Assembly: GCA_963667205.1 (NCBI GenBank)
Contig: OY762959.1
Coordinates: forward strand, 1,736,001-1,800,000
Source of the DNA: CF-162 sp963667205
Lineage (GTDB): Bacteria > Chloroflexota > Dehalococcoidia > SM23-28-2 > RBG-16-64-32
Direction of reading: 5' to 3'
Length of the DNA: 64,000 bases
Under the pieces are notes generated by a model. The model saw only the letters and a list, made by a program, of their open reading frames with translations, searched no databases and had not been told where the DNA came from. The translations under genes and the position numbers were made by a program. Below are positions 7,659-16,663 of the stretch, piece after piece (positions within the stretch are counted from its first letter, which is position 1; every line of letters starts with the position of its first letter).

Positions 7659-8096
7659 CTACTTGACTACGCCCTGCTCGAGTTCTTCGAGCGTGTACTC
7701 CACCTGCTCGTCCTTCAGGCTCGGGTCGTACGGTGGATGCGGATAGTTGATGAGCCACGCTTCCTCGTCGCCGGTGTTCTCAAGGCCGGTGGCGACGTCT
7801 TTGGGGATGAAAAGTCGCTTCGGTTCGCTCGCATCGAGGATGTGCTCCTCGGGCACCCACCTGTCGCCGGAGCGGCTATAGAGGGTGATCAGCATCGTGC
7901 CTTTGACGCACATGTAACGGGCGGCGCGGACGCGGTGCAGGTGGTAGCCCTTGAACGCGCCCGGACTGGCCGCCGTCAGGTAGACTTCCGTCTTGTCGCC
8001 GGCCTTGAACAGCTCGATCAAGAAGCCGTTCTCGTCGCCGCCGTGGTCGTAAGTCAGGACTTTCTTCGCGGGCTCTTCGCTGATGTTATCGATCAT
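7659..8096 (-). CDS. RmlC-like cupin, probable dTDP-sugar 3,5-epimerase or isomerase
   Basis: 145 residues, shorter than classical RmlC (about 180). It has a cupin core: a Glu-Asn-Gly-Phe stretch near residue 22, KGYHLHRVRAARYMCVKG around 49-66, then a strand-rich half ending in IPKDVATGLENTGDEEAWLINYPHPPYDP, which resembles the end of RmlC. The classical RGLHYQ motif is replaced by KGYHLH. Since rmlA, rmlB and rmlD flank it and no other RmlC is present, it is the natural candidate for the 3,5-epimerase step. A keto-isomerase of the FdtA/WxcM type is the alternative and would change the sugar made. It starts three bases after the rmlB stop. Confidence 0.7.
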   Translation of the reverse strand: MIDNISEEPAKKVLTYDHGGDENGFLIELFKAGDKTEVYLTAASPGAFKGYHLHRVRAARYMCVKGTMLITLYSRSGDRWVPEEHILDASEPKRLFIPKDVATGLENTGDEEAWLINYPHPPYDPSLKDEQVEYTLEELEQGVVK

Positions 8097-8099
8097 CGG

Positions 8100-9137
8100 T
8101 CAATCGGTGGCTTCCGGCTTCGCCTCGGCCAGGCGCTTTCCGTACTGCGTGTCGTAATACTCCTGGAAGTCCTCGTCGCGCACCTTTTCCCACCACCAGC
8201 GGTTCTGCACGTACCACTCGACGGCCTTCTGGATGCCCGCGGTGGCGTCGTGGCGGGGTGCCCAGCCGAGCGCGCGCAGCTTGTCCGAGTTCACGGCATA
8301 GCGGCGGTCGTGGCCGGCGCGGTCCTCGACGTGGGTGAGCAGCGAGCGCGGCTTCTCGGTCAGGTCGAGGATCAGGTGGGCGACGTCGACGTTGTAGCGG
8401 TGGTTCTCAGCGCCGACGTTGTAGGCCTCGCCGGGCTGGCCTTCGTGGAGGATCAGGTCGAGCGCCTCGCAGTTGTCCTCGACGAAGAGCCAGTCGCGCT
8501 GCTGCCGGCCGTCGCCGTAGATCGGCAGCGGCTGGTCCTGAAGCGCGTTCGTCGTGAACAGCGGGACCAGCTTCTCGACGTGCTGCCGCGGCCCGACGTT
8601 GTTGGCGGGCCGCGCGACGATTACGGGCAGGCCGTAGGTCTCGATATAGGCGCGGCACTGCATCTCGGCGCCGGCTTTGCTCGCCGAGTACGGGCTACGC
8701 GGGTTCAGGGCGTCCGTCTCGCGCGATGTTTGGCCTTCAGGCACGTCGCCATAGACTTCATCGGTAGACATGTGTAGAAATCGCTCTACGCGCGTCTGAC
8801 GCGCCGCCTCAAGCAGCACATAGGTGCCGTAAACGTCCGTTTGGATGAAAGCGCCCGGCTCCATGAGCGAGCGGTCAACGTGCGTCTCGGCTGCGAAGTT
8901 GACGACGCAGTCCGCGCCCTCCATCAGCTCGCCCACCAACGCGGCGTTGGTGATGTCGCCCTCGACGAAGCGATATCGCGGATCAGCGGCGATATCGCGC
9001 AGGTTGTCCTGGTTGCCGGCGTACGTCAGCCTGTCGAGGTTGATGACTTTTGCCTCGGGGCGCTCGCACAGCAGCCGGAGGATGAAGTTGCTGCCGATGA
9101 AGCCGCAGCCGCCCGTGATCAGGTAGGTGCTAGCCAT
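8100..9137 (-). CDS. rfbB: dTDP-glucose 4,6-dehydratase
   Basis: 345 residues, extended SDR. Visible are the NAD motif ITGGCGFIGSNF, the Thr/Asp/Glu catalytic segment in MSTDEVYGDV, YSASKAGAE with the catalytic Tyr and Lys, and the RPANNVGPRQHVEKLVP block. It converts dTDP-glucose to dTDP-4-keto-6-deoxyglucose in the cytoplasm. Its start overlaps the stop of rmlA by eight bases, and the cupin gene follows after three bases, so expression is tightly coupled. The C-terminal tail is slightly longer than in E. coli RfbB and rich in Glu, Lys and Ala. Confidence 0.94.
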   Translation of the reverse strand: MASTYLITGGCGFIGSNFILRLLCERPEAKVINLDRLTYAGNQDNLRDIAADPRYRFVEGDITNAALVGELMEGADCVVNFAAETHVDRSLMEPGAFIQTDVYGTYVLLEAARQTRVERFLHMSTDEVYGDVPEGQTSRETDALNPRSPYSASKAGAEMQCRAYIETYGLPVIVARPANNVGPRQHVEKLVPLFTTNALQDQPLPIYGDGRQQRDWLFVEDNCEALDLILHEGQPGEAYNVGAENHRYNVDVAHLILDLTEKPRSLLTHVEDRAGHDRRYAVNSDKLRALGWAPRHDATAGIQKAVEWYVQNRWWWEKVRDEDFQEYYDTQYGKRLAEAKPEATD

Positions 9138-10269
9138 CGGGCATCTCGATGCGGCTGTGGTCGCCGAGCGTCAGGCTGTAGCCGCCGCCGGCGCCGTGAC
9201 TGCCAAGCAACTCAACATGACGACCGACCATGCTCTTCACTACCGGCCAGTGTATCTCCTCGATGCGGCTCTCCTCCATCACGACGCTGTCTTCGATCCG
9301 GCAGCCCTTGATCACGCAGCGAGCGTCGATCGAGGTGTTGGGGCCGATGTAAGAGTCGATAATCGCCGTCTCCGCACCGATAATGAGCGGGCCCCGGAGG
9401 ACGCTGTTCTCGACGCGCGCCCCGGCCTCGATCACGACCGGATCGTAGACGCGCGTCTTCTCGTCGACTTCGCCCTCATTACGGGCCTCGATCGCCGACA
9501 GGACCATGCGGTTAGCGTTCAGTATGTCGTCCATCTTGCCGGTGTCGATCCAGTAGCGATCCATCACCTCCGCGCGCACGCCAGCGCCGCGGTCGATCAG
9601 CCCCTGGATCGCGTCGGTGATCTCCAGCTCGCCGCGCCCGGACGGCTGCAGGTCGGCGATGACCTCGTGGACCGCCGGCTCGAAGATGTAGACGCCGATG
9701 ACGGCGAGGTTCGAGGTGGGTTCCCGCGGCTTCTCCACGATGCGTGTGACCGCGCCGTCGGTCAGCTCGGCGATGCCGAACGCCTGCGGGTTGTCCACCG
9801 GGTGCAGCAGGATCTGCGTCGAGCCCCCGTTGGCACGGTACTTCTCGACGTACGGCTTGATGCCGCCAAGCACGAAGTTGTCGCCGAGGTAGAGCACGAA
9901 CGGCGAGTCGCCCAGGAAGTCGTGCGCGATGGCCACGGCGTGCGCAATCCCGAGCGGCGCGTCCTGCTGGATGTACGTGACACTGGCACCGAACTGTGAG
10001 CCGTCGCCGACGGCCGCGCGCACCTGCTCCGCCGTGTCGCCAGTGATGACACCGATGTCAGTGATGTCGCACTCGACGAGTTGCTCGATTGTGTAAAAGA
10101 GCACCGGCTTGTTGGCGATCGGCACGAGCTGCTTGGCGTTGGTGTAGGTGAACGGCCGCAGGCGGCTACCTTTTCCGCCGCTGAGCACCAGGCCCTTGAG
10201 GCCACCGTTCTCGCCTCCCGGGGCGGATGCGGCCGGCTGCTTGGTCTTCGTCGTCGCCGTCGTCGCCAT
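9130..10269 (-). CDS. rfbA: Glucose-1-phosphate thymidylyltransferase, long form
   Basis: 379 residues, longer than the 290-residue classical RmlA. After a Thr/Lys/Ala/Gly-rich leader of about 25 residues comes the nucleotidyltransferase signature GLVLSGGKGSRLRP, then YLGDNF (about residue 130) and EKPREP. From about residue 270 to 350 there is a left-handed beta-helix repeat region (VIEAGARVENSVLRGPLIIG and following), as in the long RmlA forms found in actinobacteria, archaea and Chloroflexota. It makes dTDP-glucose, the first step for the RmlB-D enzymes. A nearer start inside the leader is possible. Confidence 0.9.
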   Translation of the reverse strand: MATTATTKTKQPAASAPGGENGGLKGLVLSGGKGSRLRPFTYTNAKQLVPIANKPVLFYTIEQLVECDITDIGVITGDTAEQVRAAVGDGSQFGASVTYIQQDAPLGIAHAVAIAHDFLGDSPFVLYLGDNFVLGGIKPYVEKYRANGGSTQILLHPVDNPQAFGIAELTDGAVTRIVEKPREPTSNLAVIGVYIFEPAVHEVIADLQPSGRGELEITDAIQGLIDRGAGVRAEVMDRYWIDTGKMDDILNANRMVLSAIEARNEGEVDEKTRVYDPVVIEAGARVENSVLRGPLIIGAETAIIDSYIGPNTSIDARCVIKGCRIEDSVVMEESRIEEIHWPVVKSMVGRHVELLGSHGAGGGYSLTLGDHSRIEMPDG

Positions 10270-10272
10270 CGT

Positions 10273-11178
10273 TCAGGTTGAGGGCCGCTCCTTCGGCTGA
10301 TTGCGGGTATGCCAGACGAGGGCGCGCAGCGCGGGTAGGGCGCGCGCGAGGCGGGTCGGGTTTCGTAGGAAGTAGAGGGGCGCGTAGACGAACGCGTGCA
10401 TCAGGAACGCCGTGACGACCTGCAACGGCGTGCCGCGCTTTCGCACGAAGAGCAAGGCGTTGCGGCGGTAGAGGTAGTCGAAGCGGGCGTCCGGTGACTG
10501 CGATCGCTCCGCCTTGTGCCAGATGAGCGACTGCGGCGCGTAGTAGCAGTGGAGGCCACGTTCCGCGGCGCGGACGCACCAGTCGGTCTCCTCCCAGTAG
10601 GCGAAGTACTGCTCGTCCAGGAGGCCGACGGTGGCGAGCGCTTCGGCCGGGATCAGCATGCAGACGCCGTCGGCGTAGCCGCGACGCTTCAATCGCTCGA
10701 ACTGGCCACGGTCCTCCTGGCCGCGGCCGACCTGGGTCGCCACGCCGCGCCAGAGGCTGACCTCGCCGCCGGTGGAGTAGATCGTGCGGGGCCGGTCGTA
10801 GAAATGGGTGCGCGGACAGACGGCGGCAAGGTTCGGGACTTCGCCGGCGGCGTCCACCAGCGCCTGCAAGAACTCCGGCGCGACAACGGTGTCGTTGTTG
10901 AGGAGGAGAACGTAGTCGGTGCCGGCTTCGAGGGCGCGCCGGATGCCGGCGTTGGCGCCGGCGGCAAACCCGCGGTTCTCTGGCAGGCGCAGGACCTCGA
11001 TGAAGCCGCCGAGTTCGCGTTCCAGCGTCGTCGCTTCGTCGTCCCGCGAGCCGTTGTCGACGACGATGACGCGCATGGCAGGATAGCGGGCCGCCTGCAG
11101 GCTGTGCAGGCACTCACGAGTATCGGCAAGGCCGTTCCAGTTGAGGACTACTACGGAGACGCTGGGTGCGTTGCCCAT
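10273..11178 (-). CDS. GT2 glycosyltransferase, rhamnosyltransferase-like
   Basis: 301 residues from the ATG at 11178; the frame is open 18 codons further up, but the family start (VSVVVLNWNG) begins seven residues after this Met. GT-A features are VVDNGSRDD, the DxD-like LLLNNDTVV around residue 95 and EETDWCVRAAERG. Proteins of this kind, often called WbbL-like, commonly transfer rhamnose to a lipid-linked acceptor, which fits the rml genes immediately downstream. A hydrophobic stretch near 240-260 suggests membrane association. It is the first gene of the eight-gene operon and is divergent from the large fusion gene; no clear promoter was recognised in the 112-base gap. Confidence 0.85.
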   Translation of the reverse strand: MGNAPSVSVVVLNWNGLADTRECLHSLQAARYPAMRVIVVDNGSRDDEATTLERELGGFIEVLRLPENRGFAAGANAGIRRALEAGTDYVLLLNNDTVVAPEFLQALVDAAGEVPNLAAVCPRTHFYDRPRTIYSTGGEVSLWRGVATQVGRGQEDRGQFERLKRRGYADGVCMLIPAEALATVGLLDEQYFAYWEETDWCVRAAERGLHCYYAPQSLIWHKAERSQSPDARFDYLYRRNALLFVRKRGTPLQVVTAFLMHAFVYAPLYFLRNPTRLARALPALRALVWHTRNQPKERPST

Positions 11179-11290
11179 GCGTGGTAAAGAATACCACCGC
11201 CGGTTCTCTAAGGCCGCCCCAAAACGCAACAATGGTCAAAACGGTTGAGCGTGTCGGGCCTCGGGCTGCACCGGCATCGCCGTACGACGT

Positions 11291-14200
11291 ATGCTACGCG
11301 CACACAGGATGACAGAAGCGCGCCCCGGAACCGAAACCCCGCTGCGTCAGTCCGCTCGCCAGAAGGTTGACGGTTGCTGGCTGCTGTCGGAGCGCGGCGG
11401 CGACTACCTCGACGGTAGCGAGGAACGCTTGCTTGAGATCCTCCGCGGCGCCGATGACCTGGGCTCGCTCAGCGATGAGCTGGAGAGCTCGTGGGCCAGC
11501 TGGCCGGAGCAGTACAGCCTCTCGCGCAGTCGCGCTAACGTCCTGCGCTCCCTCGATCTCACGCGCGATCAGACCGTGCTGGAAGTCGGTGCCGGCTGCG
11601 GTCCGATCACCCGCTACCTCGGCGAGACTTGCGGGGCCGTGGACGCCATCGAGCCGGTGAGGGCGCGGGCACGCGTTGCCCGCGAGCGCACGCGCGACCT
11701 GCCGAACGTCGATGTTTACATCGGCACGATCGGCGATATCCCGGCCGGGTCGGCTTACGACGTCATCATCGTCGTCGGCGTGTTGGAGTACGCCGGCGGC
11801 GGCAGCGGCCAGGACAAGCCGTACGTCGAATTCCTGACGCAGTTGCGCTCGTTGCTGCGACCGGGCGGACAGATCGTCTGCGCGATCGAAAACCGGCTCG
11901 GTGTGAAGTACCTGGCCGGCGCGCCGGAGGATCATGTGGACCGCGTCTTCGAGGGGGCCGAAGGATACCCGCATCAGGGACCCGCGCGGACCTTTAGCCG
12001 CAGCGAGCTGGCGTCGCTCTTCGCCGCTTCCGGCCTCCAGCCGAGCTTCTACGGTGCCTTTCCGGACTACAAGCTCACGCGCGCCGTGTTCAGCGAGGAG
12101 CTGCTGGCGGCGCCAGAGATGCAACAGCTCGCCTGGCTCATCCCCTGGTTCCCGAGCCCGGACTGGCCCGGCCCGCGGCCCCGGTTCGCCGATGAGCGCA
12201 GTCTCTGGCGCTCTTTCGTGCGGGATGGCATCGGGGCCCACTTCAGCAACTCGTTCCTCGTCATCGCCACCGAGGGTGCGCCCCCGCAGCTCTGGGACGA
12301 ACGCGACGTTGCCTGCTTCTTCAACACGCAGCGGAGGGCCGTCTTCGCCACGCAGACGCGGCTGAGGCGGTCCAGCCAATCGCTGACGGTACAGCGCTCT
12401 CGCCTGCTCGATTCGGCCGAGAGCGTCTCGAGCGGCGGCCTCACGCAGGACGTTTCGGATCAGCGCTTTATCGAGGGGCGCGACTTCGTCGAGTTGCTCT
12501 CCGAAGGCGATGACGAGGCGCTGGCGCACTGGCTCGGCCGGTGGAGCGACCTGGTGCGCGCCCGCGAGGCGAGCGGCTCCATCGACCTCACGCCGCACAA
12601 CTTCGTCGTGGGCGCCGCGGGTGACTTGGCCGCGATCGACCAGGAGTGGTCGTTGCCCGGCTACGGCTCGCAAGAGATCGTCGAACGCGGCGTCTTCTGG
12701 CTTGCGGTCCAAATCACGGAGCGTACGCCGCCCGAGCGCTGGCAGGGCACACGCGTGCGTGACGTCGCCGTGCTGCTCGGGGCGCTCTCCGGCCTTGACC
12801 CCGGCGGCGCGTGGGTCGAGCCGAGAGTCGCCGGCGAGGCGGAGATCCAGGCGTTGGTGGCGAGCACTACGCCGGACGCCCCCGACTGGGCAGAGACTGT
12901 GGAAACGAATCGCGAGAGGCTGATGGGGCACATGGGCAGACCGCTGTCCGAGACGCCCTTCGGCAAGAGGGAGCAGGACAGGCGTCGGGCTGCCGAACGG
13001 GCGCGCGGTGGAGCGGTGAAGGAGGTAGCGGAGCTGCAGCAAGAGCTGCGGGCCAGGCAGGCCGATCTGGACGGCGCGCTACGGCACATCCGCGAGATCG
13101 AGGGCTCGATCGGCTGGCGGGCGCTCGGTCCCGCGCGGGCGGCCACGCGCAGGGTAGCGCCCAGGGGCAGCCCGCAGCGTCTGCCGTTCGTCGCGGCGTG
13201 GCGAGCGCTGCGGCTGGTCAGGCACAACGGGCCGATGGCGCTCCTGCGAAAGGCCGTGACGGTGCGCGAATGGCAGGCCGTCGTGCGCAACCTGCGGCGT
13301 CAGGCGCGGGCGCCCGCCGAGCTGAACGCGCAGTACCAGCTTTGGTTGAGCAGGCACAGCGTGACGTCGGCACGCGCCGACCGCCTGCGTGCCGAGGCGA
13401 AGGCGCTTGGCTACCGCCCGCTGGTCAGCATCGCCACGCCGGTCTACAACCCGGAGGTGGACTGGCTGCGAGACGCGATCGAGTCTGTGCGCGGGCAGCT
13501 CTACGACAACTGGGAGCTCTGCCTCGCCGACGATGGCTCGACGAAGCCCGGCGTGCGGGAACTGCTGGAGGGCTACGCCGGCAAAGAGCCGCGGATCAAG
13601 GTGTCGTTCGCCGAGAGGAACGGCGGCATCTCAGTCGCCTCGAACGCCGCCCTGGCGCTGGTGACCGGCGAGTTCGTCGGACTGCTCGACCACGACGACG
13701 TCCTGACGCCGGACGCCCTGTTTGAGGTCGTCAAGCTGCTCAACGAACAGCCGGACCTCGACTACATCTACAGCGACGAAGACAAGATGGAGCTCGACGG
13801 CGCGCGGCTGGACCCCTTCTTCAAGCCTGGCTGGGCGCCCGACCTGCTGAACTGCATGAACTACGTCACGCACTTCAGCGTCTACCGCAAGTCGGCCCTC
13901 GATGAAGTCGGTGGCTTCCGCGTCGGGTTCGAAGGCAGCCAGGATTTCGACCTGACGCTCAGAGTGACCGAGAAGACGCAGCGCATCGCCCACCTCGCGC
14001 GGCAGCTTTACTCCTGGCGCAAGGTGCCGGGATCGGCGGCGACGTCTCACCGGGCCAAAGAGTACGCCTACGTGGCAGCGAAGAAGGCGCTCGCCGAAGC
14101 GATCGACCGGCGCGGCCTGAGCGGCGAAGTGCTGGACGGACTGTCGCCCGGCCACTACCGCGTGAAGTACGCCATCTATGGCTCTCCGAAGGTGACGATC

Positions 14201-14950
14201 GTGATCCCCACCCGCGACCGGGCGGCTTTGCTCCGCCGCTGCGTCGATAGCATCCGCAAGCAGTCGACCTATGCCAACTACGAGCTGATCATCGTCGACA
14301 ACGAGAGCCGGGAGGACGAGACGCTCCGATTCCTCAAGGCGTTCGACGGCCGAGTGATCGACTACCCGCGCCCGTTCAACTTCTCGGCGCAAGTGAACCT
14401 GGGCGTCCGCGCGGCCGACTCAGAGTACGTGATCCTCCTCAACAACGACACGGAAGTCGTCTCAGCGGACTGGATCGAGGCGCTTCTGGAGTATGGCCAG
14501 CGGCCGGACGTCGGCGCTGTCGGCGCGCGCCTGTTCTTCCCGGACGGCCGCGTGCAACACGAGGGAGTTCTCGTCGGCTCCGGCGGTGGCCTGGCCCGGC
14601 ACCTGGACCACGGCGGGTACTTCGGCCTGGGCGAGTGCGTACGCAACGTCTCGGCGGTAACGGCTGCCTGCATGCTCGTGAAGAAGGCCGCCTTCGAGGA
14701 AGCCGGTAGCTTTGACGAAGGGCTTCGCGTGGCGTGGAACGACGTCGACTTCTGTCTCAGGTTGCGGGAGAAGGGCTACGAGGTGATCTACACGCCACAC
14801 GCCCGGCTGACCCATCACGAGGGCGTCAGCCGCGGCCAGCGCCGGCGGGAGAAGGACGAGCGGCTGTTCCGGGAACGCTGGGCGGGCTACGGCGATCCGT
14901 ACTACAATCCGAACTTCGACCTGGACGACCCGTTTAGCCTCAAGCTGTAG
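11291..14950 (+). CDS. Fusion: class-I methyltransferase plus two GT2 glycosyltransferase domains
   Basis: 1,219 residues. Residues about 60-260 form a SAM-dependent methyltransferase, with motif I VLEVGAGCGPITRYL near 97 and a later VCAIENRLG-type strand. Residues about 400-560 read like the extra domain that follows methyltransferases in glycan loci. A coiled coil at about 565-610 ends in EGSIGWRALGPARAATR, a version of the Ser-x-x-Trp-Arg-x-x-x-Pro motif seen in O-antigen glycosyltransferases. Two GT2 domains follow, starting near 710 (SIATPVYN, later IYSDEDK) and near 970 (TIVIPTRDR, later LLNNDTEVV). It may extend and methylate, possibly cap, the glycan exported by the ABC transporter downstream. 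The start is the first ATG; a second Met seven codons on is equally possible. Confidence 0.85.
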   Translation: MLRAHRMTEARPGTETPLRQSARQKVDGCWLLSERGGDYLDGSEERLLEILRGADDLGSLSDELESSWASWPEQYSLSRSRANVLRSLDLTRDQTVLEVGAGCGPITRYLGETCGAVDAIEPVRARARVARERTRDLPNVDVYIGTIGDIPAGSAYDVIIVVGVLEYAGGGSGQDKPYVEFLTQLRSLLRPGGQIVCAIENRLGVKYLAGAPEDHVDRVFEGAEGYPHQGPARTFSRSELASLFAASGLQPSFYGAFPDYKLTRAVFSEELLAAPEMQQLAWLIPWFPSPDWPGPRPRFADERSLWRSFVRDGIGAHFSNSFLVIATEGAPPQLWDERDVACFFNTQRRAVFATQTRLRRSSQSLTVQRSRLLDSAESVSSGGLTQDVSDQRFIEGRDFVELLSEGDDEALAHWLGRWSDLVRAREASGSIDLTPHNFVVGAAGDLAAIDQEWSLPGYGSQEIVERGVFWLAVQITERTPPERWQGTRVRDVAVLLGALSGLDPGGAWVEPRVAGEAEIQALVASTTPDAPDWAETVETNRERLMGHMGRPLSETPFGKREQDRRRAAERARGGAVKEVAELQQELRARQADLDGALRHIREIEGSIGWRALGPARAATRRVAPRGSPQRLPFVAAWRALRLVRHNGPMALLRKAVTVREWQAVVRNLRRQARAPAELNAQYQLWLSRHSVTSARADRLRAEAKALGYRPLVSIATPVYNPEVDWLRDAIESVRGQLYDNWELCLADDGSTKPGVRELLEGYAGKEPRIKVSFAERNGGISVASNAALALVTGEFVGLLDHDDVLTPDALFEVVKLLNEQPDLDYIYSDEDKMELDGARLDPFFKPGWAPDLLNCMNYVTHFSVYRKSALDEVGGFRVGFEGSQDFDLTLRVTEKTQRIAHLARQLYSWRKVPGSAATSHRAKEYAYVAAKKALAEAIDRRGLSGEVLDGLSPGHYRVKYAIYGSPKVTIVIPTRDRAALLRRCVDSIRKQSTYANYELIIVDNESREDETLRFLKAFDGRVIDYPRPFNFSAQVNLGVRAADSEYVILLNNDTEVVSADWIEALLEYGQRPDVGAVGARLFFPDGRVQHEGVLVGSGGGLARHLDHGGYFGLGECVRNVSAVTAACMLVKKAAFEEAGSFDEGLRVAWNDVDFCLRLREKGYEVIYTPHARLTHHEGVSRGQRRREKDERLFRERWAGYGDPYYNPNFDLDDPFSLKL

Positions 14951-14976
14951 CCAGCGGCCGGACGCCGCAACGCCGG

Positions 14977-15747
14977 TCAGCCGCCGTGAGCCACTTCGGC
15001 GTGGTGCGGGACGGTGGCGATGTACTCGGCCTGGATCTGCTTCGTCGGCCCGTCCGCCACGATCCGGCCCTTCTCAAGCCACATCGCGCGGTCGCAGAAG
15101 GCAGTGATCGTCTCCGGGCTGTGGGAGACGATGACGATCGTCGTCCCCTGCCGCTGGAACTCGTGCATCCGGGCGAGGCACTTCTCCTGGAAAAACGCAT
15201 CGCCGACTGAGAGCACCTCGTCGATCAGGAGCACCTCCGGGTTGCTGTACACGGCAACCGCGAAGCCCAGCCGCATGTACATGCCCGAGGAGTAGCGCTT
15301 AACGGGCGTGTCGATAAACTCCTGCAGCTCGGCGAACTCCACGATGGCGTCGAACTGGTCGTTGATCTCGCGGTCGCTCATGCCGAGGATCGAGCCGTTG
15401 AGGTGGACGTTCTCGCGACCGGTGAGGTCCGGGTGGAAGCCGGCGCCCAGCTCAATCAGCGGCGATACGCGGCCGGCGACGTAGACTTCGCCGGAGGAGG
15501 GGGCGGTGACGCCGGCGATCAGCTTGAGCGCTGTGCTCTTACCGCTGCCGTTGCGGCCGATGATGCCCAGCGTCTCGCCGCGATCGACCTTGAAGCTCAC
15601 ATCTTCAAGCGCGCTGAACTCGTCGCCCCAGGGCCGGCGCGTCAGGAGCGCCTGGGCGAACTCGCGCAGGGTGCGGCCTTCCTTCAAGTAGAAGCGCTTG
15701 GTGACGTTCCGGAACTCGATCTCCGGTGCGTCAGATGCTGTCTGCAA
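14977..15747 (-). CDS. Polysaccharide ABC exporter, ATP-binding protein (Wzt/TagH type)
   Basis: 256 residues. The Walker A motif GRNGSGKST lies near residue 62, the signature KRYSSGMYMRLGFA near 150, Walker B VLLIDEVLSVGD near 172, and the switch His is in IVSHS. The DEVLxVGD form is diagnostic for polysaccharide and teichoic acid exporters. The protein stops soon after the nucleotide-binding fold, so it lacks the C-terminal glycan-recognition domain of long Wzt proteins. It overlaps the permease gene by 17 bases. With the permease it should export an undecaprenyl-linked glycan across the cytoplasmic membrane. Confidence 0.9.
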   Translation of the reverse strand: MQTASDAPEIEFRNVTKRFYLKEGRTLREFAQALLTRRPWGDEFSALEDVSFKVDRGETLGIIGRNGSGKSTALKLIAGVTAPSSGEVYVAGRVSPLIELGAGFHPDLTGRENVHLNGSILGMSDREINDQFDAIVEFAELQEFIDTPVKRYSSGMYMRLGFAVAVYSNPEVLLIDEVLSVGDAFFQEKCLARMHEFQRQGTTIVIVSHSPETITAFCDRAMWLEKGRIVADGPTKQIQAEYIATVPHHAEVAHGG

Positions 15748-16576
15748 AGCCCTTCTCCATCTTCTTGAACAGGTAGTATCCGATGACGAAAGTGATAAGG
15801 GCGACCGCGAGGCCGATCAGCACCCGTCCCGGCTCCGGGTCCTCCCCGTAGAGGATCACGCGACGGTAGGCGTTGATGAAGACCGCGTTCGGGTTGATGT
15901 CGAAGATGAACTCGTACTTCGAGGGCACGATGTCGACCGGATAGATGATCGGCGTCAGGTAGAACCAGAGCGTGAGGACGACGCCAACGAGGAAGCGCAC
16001 GTCGTGAAAGTAGAGATTGAGCGCGGCCAGCGGGTACGTCAGGCCGAGCGTGAAGAGCAGGTGGATGCCGAACAGAAGCGGGAACCAGTAGACCGTCGCC
16101 TCCGGCAGGCGCTCGTAGTAGGCGAGCAGCGCCACCAGGATGATCAGCCCGAAGAAGAGGTCGACGAGCTTCGTGAGGACCGCGGCGGTCGGCAACACTT
16201 CGCGCGGGAAGTAGACCTTGGAGACCAGCGATGAGGCGTTCGTAACTGAATCCGTACCGGAGGCGATCGCGCTGGAGAAGAAGAGCCAGGGCAGGAGCCC
16301 AACGAATACGAAAAGCGGATAAGGCACGTCCTCACCGACGGGCACGCGGATGATCGTCGAGAAGACGAAGCTGAGGATGATCATCAAGCTCAGCGGGTTG
16401 ACGAACGCCCAGGCGTAGCCCAGCACAGACTGCTTGTACTGACCGCGGAGGTGGCGGACGACCATGTGCCAGAGCAGGTCGCGGCGCCGCCAGAACTCCG
16501 CGAACTGGCGCAGCAAGTCCAGCGGTCCGGATGAGGGGGCGATGGGCTGTCGTCGTATGGGTTGCTCTCGGGCCAT
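15731..16576 (-). CDS. Polysaccharide ABC exporter, permease (Wzm/TagG type)
   Basis: 281 residues with about six hydrophobic segments and the ABC-2 permease layout. The amphipathic N-terminus with LLWHMVVRHLRGQYKQSVLG is the hallmark of Wzm/KpsM/TagG proteins, and the segment LTPIIYPVDIVPSKYEFIFD before the last helices is also typical. It pairs with the ATPase gene, which overlaps its 3' end. Whether it serves the same glycan as the Wzx-like flippase at 2.6 kb or a second polymer cannot be decided here. Confidence 0.9.
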   Translation of the reverse strand: MAREQPIRRQPIAPSSGPLDLLRQFAEFWRRRDLLWHMVVRHLRGQYKQSVLGYAWAFVNPLSLMIILSFVFSTIIRVPVGEDVPYPLFVFVGLLPWLFFSSAIASGTDSVTNASSLVSKVYFPREVLPTAAVLTKLVDLFFGLIILVALLAYYERLPEATVYWFPLLFGIHLLFTLGLTYPLAALNLYFHDVRFLVGVVLTLWFYLTPIIYPVDIVPSKYEFIFDINPNAVFINAYRRVILYGEDPEPGRVLIGLAVALITFVIGYYLFKKMEKGFADSI

Positions 16577-16663
16577 GGTAAGTGCCGTCAGTGCGCCGTC
16601 TACGGGCGATCGCCGGCTCGTTGATGTTAGCGGCCCGCGACGACGTGAAGCAAGAAAGGCCGG

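Noticed and set aside
11294..13042. A 582-codon minus-strand frame opposite the MT-GT2 fusion
   Set aside because: Shadow frame: the + strand encodes clear methyltransferase motifs, and the minus frame has none.
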